Positions 1 to 7,094 of a stretch of DNA of 8,876 nucleotides are shown here, one piece after another. The position numbers and the translations under genes are program-made. The DNA is taken from positions 1-8,876 of the forward strand of contig JASHYD010000056.1 of NCBI GenBank assembly GCA_030043175.1. Reading direction: 5' to 3'. How positions within the stretch are numbered: the stretch's first letter is position 1; every line of letters starts with the position of its first letter. The notes beneath the pieces are model-generated. The model worked only from the letters and a program-made list of their open reading frames with translations. It searched no databases and was not told where the DNA came from. Source of the stretch: Xanthobacteraceae bacterium (GTDB lineage Bacteria; Pseudomonadota; Alphaproteobacteria; Rhizobiales; Xanthobacteraceae).

Positions 1-1
1 G

Positions 2-823
2 GCAGCCGACTCGAACCTGGTCGCTGCGGCCGGCGTACTGGATCTCACCACCCGCAATCTGGAGCGCCTCAAGAAGCTCTATGAGACGCGCGCGGTTTCG
101 CAGCACGATCTGGAGCAGGCGGTTTCCGACCAGCAGACCGCAGAAGGTAACCTGCGGGCTGCGCGCGATGCCGTGCGCATCTTCGGCAAGACCGAGGTCG
201 AGGTCGACAAGATCGTGACCGATCGCATGGCCGATCCGCGACTGGTCGTGCCGAGCCCGATTGCGGGCCGCGTTACCGCCCGCAACGCTGCGCCCGGCCT
301 CCTCGTTCAGCCCGGCAACCCGCCAGCGCCGTACTCGGTTGCTGACATTTCAACCATGTGGATGCTCGCCAACGTTGCCGAGAGCGACGTTCCGCTGATC
401 CATCTGGGTCAGGAGGTGAAGGTCTCGGTCCTGGCTTATCCGGGCAAGGTGTTCGAAGGGCATATCACCACGATGGACTCGATGGTTGACCCGAACACCC
501 ATCGGATGCTTGTGCGTTCGACCATCGACGATCCCAATCACGAGCTGCGCTCGAATATGTTCGCGACGTTCACCATCCGCACCGGCGACCCGGAGCGTTC
601 GCTCGCGGTCCCGCTCGACGGCGTCGTGCGTGAAGGTGACGGCACGATGACGGTTTGGGTCACCAGCGATCGGCGGCGCTTCACGCAGCGCACCGTCAAG
701 ATCGGCATGCAAAGAGACGGCTATCGCCAGATCCTTGAAGGCGTCCAGCGGGGCGAACTGGTCGCCACCGACGGGGCGGTGTTCCTGAGCAATATGCTGG
801 TCATTGGGCAGGCCGGCGGGTAA
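2..823 (+). CDS. RND efflux periplasmic adaptor subunit (membrane-fusion protein), 5' end missing
   Basis: This is the last 273 residues of a HlyD/CzcB-type periplasmic adaptor, which joins an inner-membrane RND pump to an outer-membrane channel. The frame is open from base 2, so the signal peptide and first domains lie outside the window; the GTG at 173 is internal. Visible parts in order: the returning arm of an alpha-helical hairpin (about residues 1-60, rich in Leu/Glu/Gln), the second half of the lipoyl-like barrel-sandwich domain (about 75-105, with PSPIAGRV), a beta-barrel domain (about 105-180, with the adaptor-typical DPNTHRMLVR stretch) and a membrane-proximal domain (about 190-273, ending near DGAVFLSNMLV). 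There is no His- or Met-rich metal-binding stretch in the part seen. It ends 83 bp before the RND pump gene on the same strand, as expected for partners of one complex. The family call is firm; the substrate is not readable from this half. Confidence 0.93.
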   Translation, partial: AADSNLVAAAGVLDLTTRNLERLKKLYETRAVSQHDLEQAVSDQQTAEGNLRAARDAVRIFGKTEVEVDKIVTDRMADPRLVVPSPIAGRVTARNAAPGLLVQPGNPPAPYSVADISTMWMLANVAESDVPLIHLGQEVKVSVLAYPGKVFEGHITTMDSMVDPNTHRMLVRSTIDDPNHELRSNMFATFTIRTGDPERSLAVPLDGVVREGDGTMTVWVTSDRRRFTQRTVKIGMQRDGYRQILEGVQRGELVATDGAVFLSNMLVIGQAGG

Positions 824-878
824 GCGCCCCGGTTTTACTTGAGCTGACACGATCGAACCAGCAGCACGCTTCCCGCGC

Positions 879-906
879 GCCAATCAATAAGACCAGGGGC
901 CAATCA
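879..906 (+). repeat. 8-bp direct repeat GCCAATCA just before the RND pump start
   Basis: GCCAATCA occurs at 879-886 and again at 899-906, 20 bp apart (start to start), the second copy directly abutting the GTG start codon. AGGGG at about 895-899 is the likely ribosome binding site and overlaps the second copy by one base. The repeat may be chance. It is noted because it sits in the only gap between the adaptor and pump genes and could affect ribosome access. Confidence 0.35.
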
Positions 907-3900
907 GTGCTAAAGGCAATCATCACGGCGAGCTTGACCCGCCGCCCAATCGTGCTGTTGGGACTGTTCGTGTTCTTCGCCGGCGGCCTGATCGCGTTTA
1001 CCCGACTGAACATTGAGGCTTATCCCAATCCCGCACCGGTGATCCTTGAGATCACCGCCCAGGCTCCCGGCCTGTCTGCCGAGGAGATGGAGCGCTACTA
1101 CACGATTCCGATGGAGGTCGGCCTCTATCCGACCCCAGGCATCGACAACATTAGGTCGACCTCGTTCTATGGTCTGTCGTTCGTCCGGGTCACCTTCAAA
1201 TACGGCATCGACTACTATTTCGCCTATACGCAGACGGGCCTGAGCCTGCAGCAGAACGTCACGCTGCCTGGAAATCAGGTTCCGCAGATCCAGATGTCGA
1301 GCACGGTCGGCGAGATTTATCGCTATCAGGTGGTCGGCCCGCCGCATTTCGGGCTGACCAACCTGCGTACCATTCAAACCTGGATTGCCACGCGCCGGCT
1401 ATTCGCAGTGCCGGGCGTCGTTCAAATCAATCCCTGGGGCGGACCAACCAAGCAATACGACGTGGAGGTCGATCTTCACAAGCTCGACGCCTATAGCATC
1501 ACCATTCCGCAGATCGTCGCCGCGCTGAACAACGCCAACATCAACGTCGGCGGGCGCGAGATCACGATCGGCCAGCAGTCCGTCAACATTCGCGGCATCG
1601 GCCTGCTGGACGGCGGCGGCGATGATGATCTGACCAAGGGCTTTCGGACCCAAGACATCGAAAAGGTGGTGCTGGCCCAGTACAACGGCGTCCCCGTGCA
1701 GGTAAAGGACGTCGCCAAGGTCTCGGTTGGCTACGTTCCCCGGCTCGGCATTGCCGGAAAGGACCATGAGGATGACGTTGTTCTTTCCATCGTCGTCATG
1801 AACCGCACGATGCACACCAACGAGGTATTGCCGCGAGTCAAGGCTGAGGTCGAAAAAATAAATACCGACGGGACACTGCCGCCCGGCGTCAAGCTCGTCC
1901 CCTATTACGATCGAGCCGGCCTCGTCGAGGTCACCACCCACACAGTGCTACACAATCTTGTTTTCGGCTGTCTGCTGGTGTTTTTCATCCAATGGATATT
2001 CCTCGGCGACTTGCGCAGCGCCGTTATTGTTGCCACGAATATTCCGTTCGCGCTGTCTTTTGCGGTCATCATGCTGGTGCTGACCGGCCAGGACGCAAAC
2101 CTGCTGTCGGTCGGCGCGGTCGACTTCGGCATCATCGTCGATTCCGCCGTTATCATGGTGGAGAACATATTCCGCAATTTCCAGGCGCGACCGGAGCAGA
2201 GGGTTGTGGCGCTCCAGCAGCTGTCCGAGGAGCACTGGGGCGAGGACCCGACGCGGGAGCGGCCGGGCTTCATCAGCGTTTGGACGGATCGGCTGCGGTT
2301 GATCCTCCTCAGCGCCTTGCAGGTCGATAACGCAATCTTTTTTTCCGCCGCAATCACGGTCGCCGCCTTCGTGCCCCTGTTCACCATGCAGGGTGTCGAG
2401 GGCCAGATCTTCCGCCCGATGGCGCAGACCTATGGCTATGCGCTCGCCGGCGCCCTGTTCGCGACGTTCACGATCACGCCGGCTCTTTCGTCAGTGCTGC
2501 TTCCACAGCACGTCCACGAAGTTGAGACGATCCTGGTGCGCGTGCTGCGCTTCATTTATGAGCCGGTGCTGCGCTGGTCGCTCGACCACCGCAAGACGAT
2601 GGCCATGATCGGTCTCCTATTCCTCGGCGTGATCGGCCTCATCGCGACGCGGCTCGGCAGCGAGTTCCTGCCGCATCTGGAAGAAGGCAACCTTTGGATC
2701 CGGGTTCAGCTGCCGCCTTCGACCGGGCTGGTGTCAGGAACGCCTGCAACCAAGAAATTGCGCGAGATCCTGCTTCGCCATCCACAAGTCGTCACCGCGA
2801 TCTCCCAGCACGGCCGGCCCGACGACGGCAGCGATGCTTCACCGTTCTCCAATGTCGAGCTGTTTGCGCCGCTCAAGCCGTACGACCAGTGGCCGGCGGG
2901 TCGCACCAAGGAGAAGCTGATCGAGGAGTTGAACAAGGAGTTCACCGACGAAGTGCCCGGCGCCACGTACAACTTTTCGCAATACATCCAGGACAATCTC
3001 GAAGAGGCGCTTTCCGGCGTAAAGGGCGCGAATTCGGTGAAGATCCTCGGCCGAAATCTCGCCATTCAAGAGCAGTTGGCGAGCCAGATAGCGCACGAGA
3101 TGCAACAGGTCCATGGCATCACCGACCTTGGCATCTTCCACGTGCTCGGACAGCCGAACCTCAACATCAAGGTCGACCGCGACAAGGCGGCTCGCTACGG
3201 CCTCAACACCGGCGACGTGAACACCACCATCCAGGCCGCCCTCGGCGGCACGGTGGCGACCACCTTGCTGGAGGGCGACCGCCAGTTCAACGTCACGGTT
3301 CGCCTGCCGCAAGAATATCGCGACAGCCTCGAAGCGGTGGGCGATATCAAAGTCGCCGGAGGCACCGGCGGCAACGCCTACATTCCGCTGCGCGAGCTTG
3401 CCGACATCACGCTCGATACCGGCGCATCCTACATCTATCACGAAAGCAGCTCGCGCTATCTTCCGATCAAGTTTAGCGTTCGTGGTCGCGACCTCGGCGG
3501 CGCAGTCGCCGAGGCGCAGGCGCGGATCGCCAAGAACGTAAAATTGCCGGACGGCTACAGGCTCGTGTGGGCGGGAGAGTTCGAAGATCTACAGAGGGCC
3601 CAGGAAAGACTTGCGATCATCGTTCCAATCAGCCTCGTTCTCATCCTGGTGCTGCTCTATGGCCTGTTCAATTCGCTGCGCGACAGCCTGTTGGCACTCG
3701 CCGGCATTCCGTTCGCAGTCGCCGGCGGCATCGTTGCACTCTACGTCACCGATCTCGATTTTTCGGTATCGGCGGCGATCGGGTTCGTGTCGCTGTTTGG
3801 GGTCTCCGTCATGGACGGCATCCTGATGATCATCTACTATAATCAGGTCCATGCCACCGGCATGAACGCCGTCGATGCGATGTTCCACGCCGCCACGCAG

Positions 3901-4143
3901 CGGATGCGGCCGATGCTGATGACCGCGATGTCGGCCTGCATCGGACTGTTCCCGGCGGCGATCTCCACCGCCATCGGCAGCCAGGTGCAGCGGCCACTTG
4001 CGACGGTCGTGGTCGGCGGACTTTTGATCGGACCGATCATGCTGCTGGTCGTGGTACCGGCGCTGCGCATGATGTTCCTGCGCGAGAGCGGTCCCGAGGC
4101 AACACATCACGCTGGCTCGGAAGGCCTGGCGCCGGCCGAGTGA
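907..4143 (+). CDS. Heavy-metal-type RND efflux permease (CzcA/CusA family)
   Basis: Full-length inner-membrane proton/substrate antiporter of 1078 residues, slightly longer than typical HME-RND pumps. TM1 lies at about 14-31, TM2-TM6 at about 348-530, TM7 at about 565-582 and TM8-TM12 at about 903-1057, with two large periplasmic porter loops between. The HME signature in TM4 reads DFGIIVDSAVIMVEN (406-420). D406, D412 and E419 match in spacing the acidic residues needed for proton transport in CzcA (D402, D408, E415). The family's usual VDGA is VDSA here (S413). The second porter loop contains NFSQYIQDNLEEALSGVKG (689-707), the HME-type counterpart of the CusA region, but has no methionines between about 605 and 730. 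This argues against a CusA-like Cu/Ag methionine relay. The start is GTG at 907 with AGGGG 8 bases upstream, and the N-terminus runs straight into TM1 as usual. Zn/Co/Cd/Ni or another substrate is inference only. Confidence 0.95.
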   Translation: MLKAIITASLTRRPIVLLGLFVFFAGGLIAFTRLNIEAYPNPAPVILEITAQAPGLSAEEMERYYTIPMEVGLYPTPGIDNIRSTSFYGLSFVRVTFKYGIDYYFAYTQTGLSLQQNVTLPGNQVPQIQMSSTVGEIYRYQVVGPPHFGLTNLRTIQTWIATRRLFAVPGVVQINPWGGPTKQYDVEVDLHKLDAYSITIPQIVAALNNANINVGGREITIGQQSVNIRGIGLLDGGGDDDLTKGFRTQDIEKVVLAQYNGVPVQVKDVAKVSVGYVPRLGIAGKDHEDDVVLSIVVMNRTMHTNEVLPRVKAEVEKINTDGTLPPGVKLVPYYDRAGLVEVTTHTVLHNLVFGCLLVFFIQWIFLGDLRSAVIVATNIPFALSFAVIMLVLTGQDANLLSVGAVDFGIIVDSAVIMVENIFRNFQARPEQRVVALQQLSEEHWGEDPTRERPGFISVWTDRLRLILLSALQVDNAIFFSAAITVAAFVPLFTMQGVEGQIFRPMAQTYGYALAGALFATFTITPALSSVLLPQHVHEVETILVRVLRFIYEPVLRWSLDHRKTMAMIGLLFLGVIGLIATRLGSEFLPHLEEGNLWIRVQLPPSTGLVSGTPATKKLREILLRHPQVVTAISQHGRPDDGSDASPFSNVELFAPLKPYDQWPAGRTKEKLIEELNKEFTDEVPGATYNFSQYIQDNLEEALSGVKGANSVKILGRNLAIQEQLASQIAHEMQQVHGITDLGIFHVLGQPNLNIKVDRDKAARYGLNTGDVNTTIQAALGGTVATTLLEGDRQFNVTVRLPQEYRDSLEAVGDIKVAGGTGGNAYIPLRELADITLDTGASYIYHESSSRYLPIKFSVRGRDLGGAVAEAQARIAKNVKLPDGYRLVWAGEFEDLQRAQERLAIIVPISLVLILVLLYGLFNSLRDSLLALAGIPFAVAGGIVALYVTDLDFSVSAAIGFVSLFGVSVMDGILMIIYYNQVHATGMNAVDAMFHAATQRMRPMLMTAMSACIGLFPAAISTAIGSQVQRPLATVVVGGLLIGPIMLLVVVPALRMMFLRESGPEATHHAGSEGLAPAE

Positions 4144-4161
4144 GGCTGGCTGGATTATCAG

Positions 4162-4168
4162 AAGGAGG
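4162..4168 (+). promoter_or_regulatory. Strong ribosome binding site deciding the start at 4173
   Basis: AAGGAGG lies four bases before ATG 4173. The only other in-frame start upstream, GTG 4140 (overlapping the RND stop as GTGA), has no such site and would add 11 residues without hydrophobic character. The ATG is therefore preferred. Confidence 0.8.
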
Positions 4169-4172
4169 CGCG

Positions 4173-5345
4173 ATGCTGACCTTCCTGAAGGGCGAGAAAA
4201 CGATCGATTACCTGCGCTGGATCGCGGCCTTCGTCGCCGTTGTGCTGACTTACGGCGCCGCCGCCTGGATGGTGCTGCGGCCGGCGGGTTGGCAACTCGA
4301 CGCTCCGCTGGTCGAAATCAACCTTCGCGACGTGCCGCAGCTCCCCGCCATCCCGCCGAATGATCGCGCGTCGGAGCCGGCCATTGCGGCGGATCCCACC
4401 GGAGGCAATGCCCAAGGGACAGTGTCCGACTCTGCCGATACTGCTCCGCGCGTCGCCGGCGCCCCTGCAAGCCGCGCCGACGCGGGGAGGGATGCCGATA
4501 CCGACGCCAGGGACGACTCTCCTGATGGGCCCAAGACGGCGGCGTTGGATAAGGCTGAAAATCCCTCCATCACCCAACCGCGGTCGTCTCCTGACACCGC
4601 AGCCAAAGCGTCACCCAAGATGGAAGCACCAGCGGCCGACAGCGGCGGGGGTGGTCGGCCTACCACCATTCCGCCTCGGGTCGTTACGCCGGACACCAGC
4701 GCCACGGCGAGCATCGGCCGCGCGCCCATCGATACCAGCATTACAGTGAACCAGGGGAGGAGCCTGCTCCGCACTGCCAACGGGCGTTCACAGTTGAACG
4801 TCTTGCCGCTCCCTCAGTTGAAGCTCACGCCGCCACTTGCGACACTCAAGGACCGCAACGAACCCTTTGCCAAAAAGCCGCCCCCCGTTGCGGGATTGAC
4901 GTTACAGGCCATCGCACCGACCGCCAACCATGGCCATGCAGACCTTGCGCAGAAGCCGGCGATGGGCGACGACGGCGGGCTTGCGCGCAATGCAATCGGA
5001 GTCGTCATCGCACGTCACACCGTCATGCCGCAAGCGGGCGCGCCCCTGGGCATTCACCCGCTATCTGGCGCGATGTCGATTGCTATGCATCCAGCTGGCG
5101 AGCATGGACCGGCCACGACGGCGACGGGCGTGCCGCTCGCAGCCAATAACGCAAAGCCGAGCGATGCCACCGCCGCTCCCAACCAATGGCGGCCGGGTCA
5201 CGCCGGTCCAATCGCATCGATAGGCGGTCCAGCCGTCAATGGAACGGGCATGAGTCGGCCCGCGTCCAGCACCGGAGCGGTCGGTGCCGCGAAAGCTCCT
5301 ACCGGCGGGCTCAATGGCTCCAGCTTCCGAACAAAATACCCTTAA
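4173..5345 (+). CDS. TonB-like single-TM, Pro/Ala/Gly-rich periplasmic protein of the efflux operon
   Basis: A 390-residue protein of unknown function. Residues 1-14 are a short charged N-terminus and about 15-36 a single membrane segment. These are followed by LDAPLVEINLRDVPQLPAIP, resembling the segment after the TM anchor in TonB proteins (hydrophobic/acidic, then proline-rich). The rest (about 55-390) is low-complexity Ala/Pro/Gly/Thr/Asp sequence without cysteine, expected to be extended in the periplasm. No folded TonB C-terminal domain is recognisable. The C-terminus carries a short motif twice: VNGTGMSRP inside 351-363 and LNGSSFRTKYP at the very end (380-390). It begins 29 bp after the RND stop codon on the same strand and is probably co-transcribed, so a structural or coupling role in the efflux complex is a fair inference. 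Alternatives are a cell-envelope spanning protein or a degenerate TonB. The GTG at 4140 is a possible longer start. Confidence 0.8.
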   Translation: MLTFLKGEKTIDYLRWIAAFVAVVLTYGAAAWMVLRPAGWQLDAPLVEINLRDVPQLPAIPPNDRASEPAIAADPTGGNAQGTVSDSADTAPRVAGAPASRADAGRDADTDARDDSPDGPKTAALDKAENPSITQPRSSPDTAAKASPKMEAPAADSGGGGRPTTIPPRVVTPDTSATASIGRAPIDTSITVNQGRSLLRTANGRSQLNVLPLPQLKLTPPLATLKDRNEPFAKKPPPVAGLTLQAIAPTANHGHADLAQKPAMGDDGGLARNAIGVVIARHTVMPQAGAPLGIHPLSGAMSIAMHPAGEHGPATTATGVPLAANNAKPSDATAAPNQWRPGHAGPIASIGGPAVNGTGMSRPASSTGAVGAAKAPTGGLNGSSFRTKYP

Positions 5346-5676
5346 TTCCGCCACGGCATCTGCCGGCATTGCTGGTTATTGACACTTTTTGTTGCTGCAC
5401 GTCTCTGAGCGGATCGAACTCACTCATTTGCAGTTGCGGTGCGGCCAGATCGATCCCGCTCAATTGGGTATCGATTACGTGGCCAGCCCACCGTGACAGT
5501 GTCGACAAGGCAGCACACATCGGCGCCACCGGTAGAAACTGGCTGTCATTTATCACAGAGCCCACAAGTGCTTTTCACAGTTTACCTGTTTCAGTTATCC
5601 GGCAGAAATACGCCGGGACCTGAGCATGCCGTCGTTTTCCGCAACAGGCAAGACTCGCACAAATGAGCTATGACTC
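5346..5676. other. 331-bp gap between efflux operon and response regulator
   Basis: I see no convincing gene. Open frames on both strands cross it but lack ribosome sites and recognisable protein character. A small inverted repeat CCGGC-N8-GCCGG lies at 5599-5616, about 60 bp before the regulator start, and could be part of its control region. A TTGACA at 5379-5384 has no matching -10 box. No terminator with a T-run follows the 5345 stop. Confidence 0.5.
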
Positions 5677-5678
5677 AT
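5663..5678. repeat. Inverted repeat overlapping the response-regulator start codon
   Basis: ATGAG (5663-5667), six bases, CTCAT (5674-5678): a perfect 5-bp dyad whose right arm includes the first two bases of the ATG at 5677. There is no good Shine-Dalgarno sequence before this start. The dyad could be an operator half-site pair or a small RNA fold hiding the start; it could also be chance. Confidence 0.4.
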
Positions 5679-6282
5679 GGCCGAAGCTCGAAAGAAAATT
5701 CTCTGCATCGAGGATGACCGTGAAACGATCGCGTTGCTGGCGGAGGAGCTCGCCGCCCGCGACTTCCATGTGATCACGGCTTATGATGGCCACGAGGGTT
5801 TTGTATCGATTCTCAGGAACATGCCAGATCTTATTCTGTGCGACATCAACCTCCCGCTGATGTCGGGATTCGAGGTGTTGGAGCACTTGAACGCGTTGAC
5901 GCCTCGCCTCGGCCATATACCATTCCTGTTTCTCACCGCGCTTGCAGATCGTGAAAGCGAATTGCGGGGTCGCCGTCTCGGTGCGGACGACTACGTCACC
6001 AAGCCCATCGATTTCGATATCCTGGAAACAATCATTAAGGCGCGCCTCGCCGGCATTGCGCGCAATGAAAGTTGGCCAAAGCTGGTCATGCTCAACGAGC
6101 GCGAGATCGAGGTGTTGACATGGGTCGCACGCGGCAAGACATCAGGGCAGATAGCGCAGACGCTTAGGCTGACGAAGCGAACGATTGATTTTCATCTCGA
6201 CAATGCTCGCATGAAGCTGGGCGCGGCGACGCGCACCGAGGCCGCCATCAAGGCCGCGATCGGCAAGCTGATCGAGCCTTAA
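5677..6282 (+). CDS. Response regulator with REC and LuxR-type HTH domains
   Basis: A 201-residue cytoplasmic two-component response regulator. The receiver domain spans about 6-125: acidic pair D13/D14, phosphoacceptor D56 (in LCDINLP), switch T87 (LFLTA) and K109 (VTKP). All the canonical residues are present, so it should be phosphorylated normally. A short linker leads to a LuxR/NarL-type helix-turn-helix at about 139-195 (LNEREIEVLTWVARGKTSGQ, then RTIDFHLDNARMKLGAATRT). It therefore probably binds DNA as a dimer and regulates transcription. No histidine kinase gene is in the window, so the partner and target are unknown; the preceding efflux operon is a possible target only by proximity. 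The start at 5677 is chosen because the receiver fold begins at residue 6, although no clear ribosome site precedes it. Confidence 0.93.
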   Translation: MAEARKKILCIEDDRETIALLAEELAARDFHVITAYDGHEGFVSILRNMPDLILCDINLPLMSGFEVLEHLNALTPRLGHIPFLFLTALADRESELRGRRLGADDYVTKPIDFDILETIIKARLAGIARNESWPKLVMLNEREIEVLTWVARGKTSGQIAQTLRLTKRTIDFHLDNARMKLGAATRTEAAIKAAIGKLIEP

Positions 6283-6622
6283 AGCATGGTTTTTCAAACC
6301 AATCCAATATCCTACGACGGCACCGGCGCGGGGTGGTGGATTTTGCTGATGGAGGCATCGCCTCAGCATCCCAGTGCCATGGGCTAGCAAATCACAAATC
6401 TCGACGCCCACAAACGTGCCAGGCCGCGATTGGCTTGCATCAACCCGAGATTTGATTCCTGTCCCTTTACCGATGAGGAGCGAAAAGCCCGTCAACGGCT
6501 CAACGGTCGTGGTGACCTTCGTCTCCTTGTTGGCGAGTGCGCCCGTTCCAAACTAGCCTGGTCAATCCTGGACCACAAAGAAGACGCTGACGGCACTTCG
6601 GACCCCAGCCTTTGAAGTTCTT
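6283..6622. other. 340-bp stretch without a supported gene
   Basis: It follows the response regulator and precedes the 3' end of the minus-strand cysteine-rich gene. Short open frames exist (for example about 6430-6615, +), but they have no ribosome site, no recognisable motif and rely on chance openness. I see no tRNA or clear repeat. It may be decayed sequence at the edge of an accessory region. Confidence 0.5.
6287..6301 (+). terminator. Weak hairpin after the response regulator
   Basis: TGGTTT (6287-6292), loop TTC, AAACCA (6296-6301): a perfect 6-bp stem four bases after the TAA. The stem is AT-rich and no U-run follows, so it is at best a weak transcript 3' structure. Confidence 0.25.
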
Positions 6623-6871
6623 TCATTGGCACCACCTGTATCCGGTACCAGTAAAGTTCAGGGGGCAACTGAAGCTACAGCAATCCTGAGCATAAATGCA
6701 AACGGCACCTCGAGGTCGGCACGTCTGTTGTCGTTGTCTCAGGGATAATTGGGGGCTTCGTTCTGCGTGACTTACTGAGGGATTTGCGAGGCGGACCGAG
6801 GTGGAACTTTCTCCAGGCATCGCCCCGCTGCTAACCAACAGAGCTACAACGAGGGTTGCGGTTCTGTTCAT
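6623..6871 (-). CDS. Small secreted cysteine-rich protein with knottin-like (ICK) spacing
   Basis: An 82-residue pre-protein I cannot assign to a named family. Residues 1-17 look like a Sec signal peptide: MNR, the hydrophobic core TLVVALLVSS, and a plausible cleavage after SGA (A17). Residues 18-50 form a polar pro-region or linker. Residues 51-81 hold all six cysteines (C51, C58, C64, C65, C69, C81) as C-X6-C-X5-CC-X3-C-X11-C, within the classical inhibitor-cystine-knot spacing of small toxins and plant or animal knottins. Two stretches are CRPRGAVCIYAQDCC and TGTGYRWCQ. The ATG at 6871 is preceded by GGAG with 6-base spacing, and an in-frame TGA directly before the ATG blocks any longer start. 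A perfect EcfG-type promoter lies upstream. The stop follows one residue after the last cysteine, typical of knottins. A periplasmic or secreted disulfide-bonded peptide is likely; toxin, inhibitor or host-interaction roles are speculation. Confidence 0.75.
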   Translation of the reverse strand: MNRTATLVVALLVSSGAMPGESSTSVRLANPSVSHAERSPQLSLRQRQQTCRPRGAVCIYAQDCCSFSCPLNFTGTGYRWCQ

Positions 6872-6877
6872 TCAACG

Positions 6878-6882
6878 CTCCA
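6878..6882 (-). promoter_or_regulatory. Ribosome binding site of the cysteine-rich gene
   Basis: On the minus strand TGGAG is followed by six bases (CGTTGA) and ATG at 6871-6869. The final TGA of that spacer is in frame, so this ATG is the only sensible start. Confidence 0.65.
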
Positions 6883-6913
6883 TTTCGAGGTCGTATCGCC
6901 CACATGATCGGCC

Positions 6914-6939
6914 AACGCGGTCAGAAGTGAACGAGTTCC
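6914..6939 (-). promoter_or_regulatory. EcfG (general stress response) type promoter for the cysteine-rich gene
   Basis: Read on the minus strand, GGAAC (6939-6935), 17 bases, CGTT (6917-6914). This equals the published alphaproteobacterial sigma-EcfG consensus GGAAC-N16/17-CGTT. The predicted transcript start, 6-8 bases downstream at about 6906-6908, leaves a leader of about 36 nt before the ATG at 6871. Reading both strands by eye, I found no second perfect match in the window. Confidence 0.6.
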
Positions 6940-7094
6940 GCCCCAAGGGGCCGCCTCTCCTCGACCCCGGATCGTCGAGCACAACCGTGATTGGAGAGCA
7001 GCCGATAAAGGAGGCTGCGATGTCGCCATTCCTGCCGCCCTGCGACAGGCGATAATAGGTAATTTCTTGAAACCGCGAGTCGCTCCTGATAGCG

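Noticed and set aside
350..883. 177-codon minus-strand open frame opposite the adaptor gene
   Set aside because: It is antisense to a clearly conserved coding sequence, has no recognisable protein character and results from high GC codon bias.
2694..3476. 260-codon plus-strand open frame inside the RND gene
   Set aside because: It is Arg/His-rich, out of frame and lies wholly within the conserved pump; a GC-frame shadow.
4158..4780. Minus-strand open frames opposite the TonB-like gene
   Set aside because: Low-complexity shadows of the Pro/Ala/Gly-rich gene, without ribosome sites.
5379..5384. TTGACA as a sigma-70 -35 box
   Set aside because: No -10-like hexamer lies 16-18 bp downstream and no gene starts nearby.
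6430..6615. 61-codon plus-strand open frame
   Set aside because: No ribosome site, no recognised motif and a length expected by chance.
7007..7055. AAAGGAGG followed by ATG 7020 and an 11-codon frame (MSPFLPPCDRR)
   Set aside because: The ribosome site is excellent, but the frame is too short to support as a gene. It lies next to decayed transposase sequence and may be a broken remnant or chance.
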